From contig CALEJO010000158.1 of the NCBI GenBank assembly GCA_937898155.1, positions 1 through 18,743 of the forward strand: a DNA stretch of 18,743 nt, read 5' to 3'. Positions within the stretch are counted from its first letter, which is position 1; each line of letters opens with the position of its first letter. Positions 7,351 to 14,588 of the stretch are shown here, in pieces. This DNA is from an uncultured Clostridia bacterium (GTDB taxonomy: Bacteria > Bacillota > Clostridia > Oscillospirales > CAG-272). The notes under the pieces are model-generated. The model saw only the letters and a list, made by a program, of their open reading frames with translations, was not told the origin of the DNA and ran no database searches. Made by a program: the position numbers and the translations under genes.

Positions 7351-9111
7351 TTAATGACAGAGAATCTGTTCGATTTCTTCGTCGATTTCGCGATCAATGC
7401 GCGCGTAATCTTCGGCGTAGGTTTCCGCCGTCGCACTCTTGGCGCGGCCGATCTTTTCACGCACATTCATATCGGAAAGCGCCTCCGCGCTCGCGCCCTT
7501 TTCGATCGCCGCGACCGCTTTCGTATAGAACGAAAGGATCAGCTCGAGCAGACGTTTCTGCTTATCGAGCGAGGAATACGCGTCGTATTCGTCAAACGCG
7601 TTCTGCTGCAAAAAGTCCTCGCGGACGGAGCGTGCCGCTTCGAGCGTGAGCCGCTCCTTCGGAGACAGCGCATCGGCGCCGACGAGCTTGACGATCTCGT
7701 CGAGCTCGCTCTCCGCCTGCAAAAGCCGCATTGCCTCTGCCGTCGCGTCGTAGAAGCCGCGTCCGACGTTGACACGGAACCACGGTTCGAGTCGGTCTTT
7801 ATAAAGCGAATAGGAGGTCAGCCAGTTGATCGCGGGGAAATGGCGGCGATACGCGAGCGTCGCTTCCAGTCCCCAGAAGACCTTGACGATACGGAGCGTC
7901 GCCTGCGTGACGGGCTCGGACAGGTCACCGCCCTGCGGCGAGACCGCGCCGATCGCGGAAAGCGTGCCTTCACGTCCGTCGGAGCCGAGACAAACGACCT
8001 TGCCTGCGCGTTCATAGAACTGCGCCAGACGCGAGGTCAGATACGCGGGATAGCCCTCCTCGCCGGGCATCTCTTCCAGACGGCCGGACATTTCGCGGAG
8101 CGCCTCTGCCCAACGGGACGAGGAATCCGCGATGACCGCGACGGAATACCCCATATCGCGGAAATATTCCGCGATCGTGATGCCGGTATAAATGGATGCT
8201 TCGCGCGCCGCGACGGGCATATCCGACGTATTGGCGATCAGCACCGTGCGTTTCATGATCGAGTGACCCGTGCGCGGGTCTTTCAGCTCCGGAAATTCGC
8301 GAAGCACGTCCGTCATTTCGTTGCCGCGTTCGCCGCAACCGATGTAAACGACGAGATCGACGTTGCTCCATTTCGCGAGCTGATGCTGGACGACGGTTTT
8401 GCCCGAGCCGAACGGACCGGGGACGCACGCCGTGCCGCCCTTGGCGATCGGGAAGAACGCGTCGATGACGCGCTGTCCCGTGATCATCAGTTCATCCGGC
8501 GGTAGCTTCTTCGCGTAAGGACGCGAACGGCGCACCGGCCATTTGGTCATCAGCGTGACCGCGCGGCGCTCGCCGCTCTCCGTTTCGATCTCGCAGATCG
8601 TCTCCGTCACCGTGCAATCGCGCGGCGCGATGCCGCAAACCTTGCCGCTGACGCCGATCGGCACGAGGATCTTATGGAGCATCAGCTCCGTCTCCTCGAC
8701 CATGCCCAGCACATCGCCGCCCGTGACGGTATCGCCGTCCTTGACGCACGGCTCAAAATGCCAGATTTTTTTGCGGTCGAGCGCCGGCTCGGAGATGCCG
8801 CGCCCGATGTTCGAGCCGTAAAGCGCACGGAGCGTTTCCAGCGGACGCTGGATGCCGTCGTAAATATTCGTAATCAAGCCGGGGCCGAGTTCGACGGACA
8901 GCGGCTCACCGGTGGACACCACCGTGTCCCCGCAACCGAGTCCCGCCGTCTCCTCATATACCTGAACGGATGCGCGGTCGCCGTGCATTTCGATGATCTC
9001 GCCGATCAGCCCTTTTTCGCCGATCCGGACGACGTCGAACATATTGGCGTCACGCATTCCGCTCGCGATCACGAGCGGTCCCGAAACTTTGATGATTTTT
9101 CCCTCTGCCAT
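7351..9111 (-). CDS. ntpA: V-type ATPase subunit A (catalytic head subunit)
   Basis: The 586-residue product is the nucleotide-hydrolysing or ATP-synthesising subunit. It opens with the beta-barrel 'GKIIKVSGPLVIASGM' (4-19), then the A-type-specific insertion (about 110-190). It has Walker A 'GPFGSGKTV' (232-240), 'GCGERGNEM' with catalytic E261, and 'DSSSRWAEALREMSGRLEEM' (329-348). The C-terminal helical domain includes 'DEYDAYSSLDKQ'. All catalytic motifs are intact. The start ATG is preceded by AAAGGAA, which lies inside a small potential hairpin. The 54-base gap to the subunit F gene is one of the larger gaps in the operon. Whether the complex mainly pumps or synthesises ATP cannot be read from the sequence. 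Confidence 0.97.
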   Translation of the reverse strand: MAEGKIIKVSGPLVIASGMRDANMFDVVRIGEKGLIGEIIEMHGDRASVQVYEETAGLGCGDTVVSTGEPLSVELGPGLITNIYDGIQRPLETLRALYGSNIGRGISEPALDRKKIWHFEPCVKDGDTVTGGDVLGMVEETELMLHKILVPIGVSGKVCGIAPRDCTVTETICEIETESGERRAVTLMTKWPVRRSRPYAKKLPPDELMITGQRVIDAFFPIAKGGTACVPGPFGSGKTVVQHQLAKWSNVDLVVYIGCGERGNEMTDVLREFPELKDPRTGHSIMKRTVLIANTSDMPVAAREASIYTGITIAEYFRDMGYSVAVIADSSSRWAEALREMSGRLEEMPGEEGYPAYLTSRLAQFYERAGKVVCLGSDGREGTLSAIGAVSPQGGDLSEPVTQATLRIVKVFWGLEATLAYRRHFPAINWLTSYSLYKDRLEPWFRVNVGRGFYDATAEAMRLLQAESELDEIVKLVGADALSPKERLTLEAARSVREDFLQQNAFDEYDAYSSLDKQKRLLELILSFYTKAVAAIEKGASAEALSDMNVREKIGRAKSATAETYAEDYARIDREIDEEIEQILCH

Positions 9112-9115
9112 GTTT

Positions 9116-9146
9116 GGAAATTCCTTTCCGCGCGGTCGCGCCGCGC
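9116..9146 (-). other. Stem-loops in the ntpG-ntpA gap, one enclosing the ntpA ribosome binding site
   Basis: Two hairpins can form on the transcript in this 54-base gap. GCGCGG/CCGCGC (9130-9135 with 9141-9146, loop of 5) has no following T-run. GGAAA/TTTCC (9125-9129 with 9116-9120, loop of 4) contains part of the AAAGGAA ribosome binding site of ntpA. They could tune ntpA translation or mRNA stability. The function is inferred; only the pairing is seen. Confidence 0.35.
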
Positions 9147-9165
9147 TCTCATTTTTGGTCGGAAT

Positions 9166-9492
9166 TTATGCTTCCGAGGATCCGAACAGGATGTCCGCGC
9201 CGACTGCGCGGATCACGCTTTCGCGGATATTGGTCATCCCGATGCCCGCCGTCCCGTCCTTCGACGGGATCAGAATCACCGCGGGCGTCGCCTGTTCGCG
9301 ATAGGCGGCGATATCGTCGCCGATCTCGATGGCAAGGTTTTCGGTGATGAACAGAATGGCATAGTTTTCCTTTGCCAGCCGATGCAGCGTCTCCGCCGCC
9401 TCCGCCGGATTCTGCACGGGAAACACGGAGAAGCTCGCCGTCATAAAGCCGAGGATGCTGTCTCCGTCGCCGATGACGCCGACTTTATACAT
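9166..9492 (-). CDS. ntpG: V-type ATPase subunit F (NtpG in E. hirae naming)
   Basis: This is a 108-residue small rotor subunit. The N-terminus 'MYKVGVIGDGDSILGF' is the hallmark of the V/A-ATPase F subunit (Rossmann-like fold), followed by 'YAILFITENLAIEI' and 'ILIPSKDG'. I chose the ATG at 9492 over an in-frame GTG at 9501, because the family starts with 'MYK(I/V)' and the GTG is only 3 bases from the nearest AAGGA. The gene overlaps the end of ntpC by 8 bases, so translation is probably coupled. Subunit F binds subunit D in the central stalk. In many databases it is called atpF. Confidence 0.93.
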   Translation of the reverse strand: MYKVGVIGDGDSILGFMTASFSVFPVQNPAEAAETLHRLAKENYAILFITENLAIEIGDDIAAYREQATPAVILIPSKDGTAGIGMTNIRESVIRAVGADILFGSSEA

Positions 9493-10462
9493 AGCTCTCA
9501 CGCATCCTTTCCCGAATGGTCTCCGCCGGCAAACCGGCGTCGCGCGCCGCCAGAATCAGGCGCACGTTGCGCGCTTCCGCTTCGCTCGCGAGCAGAAAGC
9601 CGACGAGCGGAGAAGCGTCGAAATATTCCGTTTGATAGGGGCGCACCGTCTCCATCATGAAGGCATCGAGCAGCGCTTCAAGCGCCGTTGCGCTCTCTGC
9701 CGCCGCGATCTTCTCCGCGATCGGCGCAAGTGCCGTTCCTGCAAATGCCGATGCGTCGAGCGCACCGTCGTCGCACGCGGTCAGTGCGTCCGTCGGGACC
9801 GTGCCGCCGGGAAGCGCGTTTTCGGGAAACGTCGCTTTCGTCGTGCGCAAACGCGTGACGGCGTTGATCGTGTCCGCCTGTAAAGAGACATACTCTTTGA
9901 GCGCGTCGATGTTCGCGCGTTCCGCCGCGTCTTTCCGGTCAAGGAAGCACGCCGCGTCGATCGCGCGGTCGATCCCCGTCGGATCGCCGTCCTCCGCATA
10001 TTGCGTGACCGCCTGTTCCGCCGCCGCAGCCATATGGGCGGGCATCGCGGAAAAGTCGCCCGTGCGCACCGCGTCCGTCACCGCGTCCGTCGGGACCGTG
10101 CCGAGCGGTATCATATAATCCTCGGCGCGAAAACCCGTGCGAAGCGAGCATTTGAGCGCCGCTTTGAGATTATTGCCGTCGTAGACGTAGCGGAGCGCGT
10201 CAAAGACCGTCGGATCGTTCACCGCGTCCGACGCGATCGCATACGCCTCGGCAACACGCGCCTCGATCCGTTCGGATTCCGTCGCGCCATCGCCCTTCGG
10301 ATATCCGAATTCGGAGAGCAACCGCCCCTCCGCGCCTTTTGGCGCGTCGATCAGTTTTCCGTATTGTTCCTGCGTCAGAAGACGGGCTTCCAGCGCATGG
10401 ATGCGCGCCGCGGCAAAGAGATAATCCGCCGCCGCGGGCGCTGTATTTTGGTTGGTTGGCAC
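9485..10462 (-). CDS. ntpC: V-type ATPase subunit C (socket between stalk and rotor ring)
   Basis: The 325-residue, almost entirely helical and Ala-rich protein matches the d/AC39-type subunit C in length and position. Near its start are 'YLFAAARIHALEARLLT' (14-30) and a 'YVYDGNNLKAALK' segment (about 92-104, family consensus D.NNLK). The C-terminus has 'FLLASEAEARNVRLIL', close to the family's 'YxxakExExxNIR' pattern. The start is a GTG with a strong GGAGG site 9 bases upstream. It lies 15 bases after ntpE and overlaps ntpG. It sits on top of the K ring and holds the D/F stalk. An internal near-repeat 'GTVPTDA' (about residues 121 and 220) is probably coincidence. Confidence 0.9.
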   Translation of the reverse strand: MPTNQNTAPAAADYLFAAARIHALEARLLTQEQYGKLIDAPKGAEGRLLSEFGYPKGDGATESERIEARVAEAYAIASDAVNDPTVFDALRYVYDGNNLKAALKCSLRTGFRAEDYMIPLGTVPTDAVTDAVRTGDFSAMPAHMAAAAEQAVTQYAEDGDPTGIDRAIDAACFLDRKDAAERANIDALKEYVSLQADTINAVTRLRTTKATFPENALPGGTVPTDALTACDDGALDASAFAGTALAPIAEKIAAAESATALEALLDAFMMETVRPYQTEYFDASPLVGFLLASEAEARNVRLILAARDAGLPAETIRERMRESYV

Positions 10463-10477
10463 GTCTTTCTCCCTCCT

Positions 10478-11065
10478 TTACGCCTTTGCGGAAAAGAGTG
10501 CCTCGGCGACCGAAGGCGCCAGCTCCTCGTAGCGCTCCATGATGAGCTTTTCGGGATCGCAATCGACCTCGATCTCGTCAGAGGAAAGCACAAAGCCCGC
10601 GCGCAGATCGCCCTCGACGACCTTGCCGACCGTCACGCCCGCCGCTTTGAGCAGAGCGTCCGCCGACACGGGATGCTGTTTCGGCACCGTCAGCGTCGGC
10701 TTCGTATCGCCGAATTCCGCCGCCGCGTTTTGCAGCAGGGGCGCCATGTAGGAAAGGTATTCGTCCTGTCCCATCGTCGTGAAGCGTTCCGCCGCCGTCG
10801 CAAACGCGCGACGCACAAGCTCGCTTTTCGACGACGCGAGAATCCCGCGCGTCTGCGCTTCCGCCTTGGAGGACGCCCGTTCCCGTGCGCACGCCGTTTC
10901 GGATGCCGCGGTTTTCTTCGCGGCATCCATCGTATTTGTCACCTTCTCGTCGCACTTCGCCGCGATGTCCGCAAGCGTCTGCGCGTGCGCTTCTTTCAGC
11001 GCCGCGAGCGCCGCTTCCGCGTCGGCTTCGATGCACGAGAGGATTTTTTCGAGTCCGTCGTTCAT
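10478..11065 (-). CDS. ntpE: V-type ATPase subunit E (peripheral stalk)
   Basis: The start is set at the ATG at 11065 (195 residues). The sequence then begins 'MNDGLEKILSCIEADAEAAL', as E subunits do. A GTG three codons upstream is possible but has no ribosome binding site. Residues 1-90 form a long, charged, Ala-rich helix that pairs with NtpF in the peripheral stalk. The C-terminal globular half (about 95-195) docks on the top of the A3B3 head and includes 'ERFTTMGQDEYLSYMAPLL'. It begins 12 bases after the ntpK stop codon with only a weak GGTG site, so it probably depends on translational coupling. Confidence 0.92.
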   Translation of the reverse strand: MNDGLEKILSCIEADAEAALAALKEAHAQTLADIAAKCDEKVTNTMDAAKKTAASETACARERASSKAEAQTRGILASSKSELVRRAFATAAERFTTMGQDEYLSYMAPLLQNAAAEFGDTKPTLTVPKQHPVSADALLKAAGVTVGKVVEGDLRAGFVLSSDEIEVDCDPEKLIMERYEELAPSVAEALFSAKA

Positions 11066-11077
11066 GGTCGGCACCGA

Positions 11078-11575
11078 TCAGAACGAGAGAACGAGCAGAA
11101 TGGAGATCAGGAAGGAAAGGATCGCATACAGCTCGACGAGAGCCGCGGAAATGATCGCTTTACCGACCGCCTCGGGACGTTTGCCCAGCACGGAAATGCC
11201 AGCCGCCGCGACGCGTGCCTGCTTCACCGCAGATGCCCAGCCCGCGATCGCGATCGGGAGCGCGGAAACGAGCAGATACATGCCTTGACCGATCGTCAGT
11301 TCCACGGGAGCGCCGGAGAAGATCTGGAGCTTCATGACCGCGATCAGAAACGCGATAACGAAGCCGTAAATGCCCTGCGTTGCCGGAAGCGCCTGCAAAA
11401 CGAGCGCTTTACCGAATTTGTCGGGATCGACGGAAAGCAGTCCCGCCGACGCCTCACTCACCATGCCGACGCCCTTTGCCGAGCCGATGCCGGTGAAAAT
11501 GACCGCGAGCGCCGCGCCGAGAAGCGCGAGGTTCGTTCCTGTGAAAAGAGTGTTCATAAGTTCGCTGAATGTCAT
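11078..11575 (-). CDS. ntpK: V-type ATPase subunit K (membrane rotor ring, Na+-type)
   Basis: The 165-residue proteolipid has four transmembrane helices from a duplicated hairpin (about 15-45, 55-85, 95-127, 137-164), as in the 16-kDa NtpK of E. hirae. The ion-binding glutamate is E148 ('ALVELYAIL'). The other ligands known from the E. hirae Na+-bound ring are also present: L63, T66, Q67 and Y70 ('LPATQGIY') and Q119 ('KQARVAAAG'). The first hairpin has no second carboxylate, as expected for a one-ion-per-16-kDa ring. The start ATG has an AAGGAAGG site. The gene lies 62 bases after ntpI and 12 before ntpE. The ring rotates against NtpI as ions pass. Confidence 0.96.
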   Translation of the reverse strand: MTFSELMNTLFTGTNLALLGAALAVIFTGIGSAKGVGMVSEASAGLLSVDPDKFGKALVLQALPATQGIYGFVIAFLIAVMKLQIFSGAPVELTIGQGMYLLVSALPIAIAGWASAVKQARVAAAGISVLGKRPEAVGKAIISAALVELYAILSFLISILLVLSF

Positions 11576-11637
11576 GATAAAGACCTTCCTTTTCTGGTTC
11601 TATTTTTCAAATTATTTTTTCTCGTTTATGATATCCG

Positions 11638-13590
11638 TCAGGAAACGTCCTCGGCGGAAATATCCGTATAGGTGAGCTGCGGGGCGATCGGTCTGAACGG
11701 TCTGCCGCCGTCCTCGTAGAATTTGCCGAAGAATTCGACGTATTGCAGTCGGCTCGCGTGGATGAACGCGCTGAGCAAGCCGAGCGCGAGATTCAGCACG
11801 TGTCCGAGCACGAAAATCAGCGGGAACAGAATGATCGAAATCCACGACTGCCCGCCGAGCGTCGCCAGCACGTTAAAGACGCTCGCGATGACCGCGGACG
11901 AAAGTCCGAGTGCCAGCACGCGGGAATACGACAGCACGTCCGACATGAAGCTGACGATATCGTATAGTCCGAGAATGCCCGAGAAGAGCTTCATAAAGAT
12001 ATTTTTCTGTGCCCTGCCGTGCGTCAGCACGACCATCGCCACGCCGACGAGTGCCATGATCGCGCCGGGCATTCCGATGAGGAAATACAGCCCGAGTCCG
12101 ATATAGACGACAAACCAGCTTCCGATATCGAAGATCGCCGCAAACACCTCGCCGCGCTTGATCATGCGGATCATATTGATCGCCATGCCGAAGAGCAGAT
12201 GCACAACGCCGAACGCCAGCGACAAAATGAAGAAGACGATCGGGTCTTCGATCGGATCGAGCAGATGCCACATTCCGCCGAAGTTTTCGATGCCGAGGAT
12301 CTTCTCCGCGAACTGCGACGGCAGATCGCCGAACCAGCCGTTGAAAAGCACGCCGGTGATCACGCTCGAAACGCCGCAGATCGCAAACATTTTGAGGAAG
12401 CGCGCCGTGCCGAGACGCGGCTTGCGCAGCTTCAAAAAGAGCAAACTGCCGATGATGGTGAGCAGTCCGTAGCCGACGTCCGCGGACATCAGTCCGAAGA
12501 AAATGGCAAACCACACGCCGGCGACGAGCGTCGGATCGTAGGCGCCGTATTTCGGATACGAATACAGCCCGATGAGACTCTCGAACGGATCAGCAAAGCG
12601 GCTGTTTTGAAGCTTGACCGGCACGTTGTCGTCCTCGGAGGGATCGGTCAATTCATACGAGCAGATGAACGGCGAGAGCGCCTTCGAGAGACGCGCTTCC
12701 GCTTTCGCGGGCATCCAACCCGTGATGACCACCGTCGTTTCCGTGCGTCCCGTCTGCGCCTGCGCTTCGAGAATCGCGAGGCGCGTCGAAAGCAGGTCCG
12801 ACGCGATCTCTATTTGGTCACAATGCGCGGCGAGTGCGCGTTTTTCTTCGGTGAGCGCCATGCGCTCTTCCGCGAGCGCCGCAAGCGCCGTTTCTTTTTC
12901 CGCGAGCGCCTCTTCGGCAAAGCCCGTTCCCCGCGGGAACCGCATCGCCGTGAATTCCGACGCGGCAAGCGCCGCCTGCACGTCTTTTTCCGTCGAGACG
13001 TGGGTGATGACTTCGAGATACCGCGTCTGCGCGTCCTCGGAGATCACACCGAGCGTCACTGCGCCGTCCGATGCCGCCGAAAGTGCGGCGGAAAGCGCGT
13101 CCATATCGCATCGCACGGGCACCGTGCCAAACAGCACGCGCGTCTGCTCCGTTCCGTCGAAATCGAGCGAAAGCGAGCATCCCTGCCACGGCGTGAGCGA
13201 GCGGATCGACGTTTTACAGCCGGTTTCCTCGCCCGCGAGCTCGGAAAGACGCCGTTCGATCTCCGTCAGCCGGAGCGCCGCCGCGATCGCGTCCTCCGCT
13301 TCCGCCGGCAAGGTCGCAAACGCCTCCTTGCGCACGATGGGACGCAGGATCGCGAGCCCGCGTTTCGTTTTCCTGAACGGCGACAGAATCGGGATCGCTT
13401 TTTTCAGCGCCGCGAGCTTCTGTTCGAGATCGGCACGCTCCGCAGAAAGGTCCTCATAGGTCAGGTCCTTCGCGGATTCGTCCGTGCTTTTTTCAATCTC
13501 CACGCACGCAAGCCACGCAAGCTCGTCCATCACCGCCTTCGCGTCCCGCGAAAGCGCGATGATCGAAAGTTTTTTCATTTGTTGGATCAT
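11638..13590 (-). CDS. ntpI: V-type ATPase subunit I (membrane stator, a-subunit)
   Basis: The 650-residue protein has a cytoplasmic half (1-330) with coiled-coil stretches (about 45-105 and 225-270) and a C-terminal membrane half of about seven or eight helices. R557 ('LSYSRVLALGLS') and R614 ('FIHASRLQYVEFF') match the two conserved stator arginines of the family. Their spacing of 57 is close to R573/R629 in E. hirae NtpI as I recall them. They release ions from the K ring. 'GKFYEDGGRPFRPI' near the end is typical. The ATG start overlaps the ntpF stop codon in an ATGA, so translation is coupled. It forms the half-channels and anchors the peripheral stalks. Confidence 0.96.
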   Translation of the reverse strand: MIQQMKKLSIIALSRDAKAVMDELAWLACVEIEKSTDESAKDLTYEDLSAERADLEQKLAALKKAIPILSPFRKTKRGLAILRPIVRKEAFATLPAEAEDAIAAALRLTEIERRLSELAGEETGCKTSIRSLTPWQGCSLSLDFDGTEQTRVLFGTVPVRCDMDALSAALSAASDGAVTLGVISEDAQTRYLEVITHVSTEKDVQAALAASEFTAMRFPRGTGFAEEALAEKETALAALAEERMALTEEKRALAAHCDQIEIASDLLSTRLAILEAQAQTGRTETTVVITGWMPAKAEARLSKALSPFICSYELTDPSEDDNVPVKLQNSRFADPFESLIGLYSYPKYGAYDPTLVAGVWFAIFFGLMSADVGYGLLTIIGSLLFLKLRKPRLGTARFLKMFAICGVSSVITGVLFNGWFGDLPSQFAEKILGIENFGGMWHLLDPIEDPIVFFILSLAFGVVHLLFGMAINMIRMIKRGEVFAAIFDIGSWFVVYIGLGLYFLIGMPGAIMALVGVAMVVLTHGRAQKNIFMKLFSGILGLYDIVSFMSDVLSYSRVLALGLSSAVIASVFNVLATLGGQSWISIILFPLIFVLGHVLNLALGLLSAFIHASRLQYVEFFGKFYEDGGRPFRPIAPQLTYTDISAEDVS

Positions 13591-13898
13591 GATTTGAATA
13601 TCTCCCGAATGATCTCTTCCGCGACCGCGGGAAGCCGTGATTCCGCATTTGCAGTCAGCGCTTTTGCTTCCATCTCGGCGTTCTTCGCCGCTTCGGCAAG
13701 CGTCGCTTCCGCTTCACACGCCGCCTTTGCCGATGCCTCGGCGATCAGACGCTCCGCGTCTTTTTCCGCGGATTCGACCTTCTTTGCGGCTTCCGCGTTT
13801 GCCCGTTCGGTATCCTCCCGCTGCCACGCGAGAAGCGCTGCCTTTTTCTCGGCAGACGCCCGCTCGGCAGATTTGATTTTTTCTATGCGCGCATCCAA
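13587..13898 (-). CDS. ntpF: V-type ATPase peripheral-stalk subunit G/H-like (NtpF)
   Basis: The 103-residue protein is one continuous charged, Ala-rich helix ('ERASAEKKAALLAWQRED', 'AEKDAERLIAEASAKAACEA') ending 'AVAEEIIREIFKS'. This matches the coiled-coil subunit that pairs with E in the peripheral stalk (AtpH or subunit G in other naming). The start is a TTG at 13898, preceded by AAAGGCGG; there is no ATG in this frame at the N-terminus. It is the first gene of the operon, about 37 bases after the -10 box, and overlaps ntpI by 4 bases. A rare start codon for this subunit may limit its level relative to downstream genes, which is an inference. Confidence 0.88.
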   Translation of the reverse strand: MDARIEKIKSAERASAEKKAALLAWQREDTERANAEAAKKVESAEKDAERLIAEASAKAACEAEATLAEAAKNAEMEAKALTANAESRLPAVAEEIIREIFKS

Positions 13899-13934
13899 AA
13901 AGATTCACCGCCTTTTGAAATCAAGATTAAAGTC

Positions 13935-13963
13935 ATTATATCATATTCTATATGCGATTGCAA
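13935..13963 (-). promoter_or_regulatory. Sigma-A promoter of the V-ATPase operon
   Basis: On the minus strand TTGCAA (13963-13958) and a perfect TATAAT (13940-13935) are 17 bases apart. TGA precedes the -10 box, giving an extended -10. The -35 box overlaps the last codons of the upstream hypothetical gene. Expected transcription starts near 13928, giving a leader of about 30 bases. Confidence 0.78.
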
Positions 13964-14496
13964 GCGCTTTCGCCAAAAAAGCGGCACACCTTTCGCTCGC
14001 GGAGCGGATACACCCGTTCCATTTCTTCCGTTTCGTCCGTTTTTCGGCACTCAATCAGCACAAGCCCGCGTTCGTCAAGGTATCCTTCGAGCGGCCCGCG
14101 CGGGAGCTTTGCGTGTGTCAGCGTGCGCGGCGACAGGAGCAGTCCGCTCGCCCGTTCGAAAATCTGCCCGAAGCGATATCGGCGCAGTTCACCCGTTTTG
14201 TCCGAAAGGGAAAAAGTCACCAGCGTGCTGAATACGTCCGCGTCCTCCCACGTCAGAGACGCGGAGACCGTCAGCGTCTGCGCGAAAAACGACGCGCGCT
14301 CACGCCGCGTCAGCCCCGCAAACGCTTCGGTGCGTTCTTCCGCGAGCCGATCGACGTAATCCGCGAGTGCCGCCGCGAGTTTTCCGTAAAACGCATCCGC
14401 GCCGGGGCAGTCCGGCATCCGCACGCGCGCGATGCTCGCGCGCAAGATCGGCACGCCGTGCGTCGCCGCTTCTTTCCGAATCCATTCGATTTCCAT
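13948..14496 (-). CDS. Hypothetical protein, possible DUF3298/RsiV-like fold
   Basis: I do not recognise this 182-residue protein with confidence. No signal peptide or transmembrane helix is visible. A helical segment (about 33-68) is followed by a strand-rich region 'LTVSASLTWEDADVFSTLVTFSL' (75-97). Then come 'TGELRRYRFGQIF' (100-112) and, near the end, 'GYLDERGLVLIECRK' (137-151). This order loosely resembles DUF3298/RsiV-type domains, but those are normally extracellular and membrane-anchored, so the match is weak. The start ATG has a strong GGGAGG site 6 bases upstream. A TATACT box (14522-14517) lies upstream without a good -35. It lies 49 bases before ntpF in the same direction and after the permease terminator, so read-through into the ATPase operon is possible. 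Confidence 0.6.
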   Translation of the reverse strand: MEIEWIRKEAATHGVPILRASIARVRMPDCPGADAFYGKLAAALADYVDRLAEERTEAFAGLTRRERASFFAQTLTVSASLTWEDADVFSTLVTFSLSDKTGELRRYRFGQIFERASGLLLSPRTLTHAKLPRGPLEGYLDERGLVLIECRKTDETEEMERVYPLRERKVCRFFGESACNRI

Positions 14497-14550
14497 CGTC
14501 GCCTCCCGTTTTTGATAGTATATTCCGAAACAGGGGAAACGATCACAGAA

Positions 14551-14580
14551 CGAAAAGAAAAGAGAGCCGAAGCTCTCTTT
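14551..14580 (-). terminator. Rho-independent terminator of the amino acid permease gene
   Basis: On the minus strand AAAGAGAGC (14580-14572) pairs with GCTCTCTTT (14567-14559) around a 4-base TTCG loop. The stem is followed by the T-rich run TCTTTTCG. It starts 9 bases after the permease stop codon. Confidence 0.8.
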
Positions 14581-14588
14581 CCGAAATT

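Noticed and set aside
5413..8505. A 1030-codon open frame on the plus strand opposite ntpD, ntpB and ntpA
   Set aside because: The translation is Arg/His/Asp-rich with no family resemblance, and it lies antisense to three clear V-ATPase genes. High third-position GC removes stop codons from that frame, so it is a shadow.
10001..11671. A 556-codon open frame opposite ntpC, ntpE and ntpK
   Set aside because: Antisense shadow; Arg-rich with no recognisable motif.
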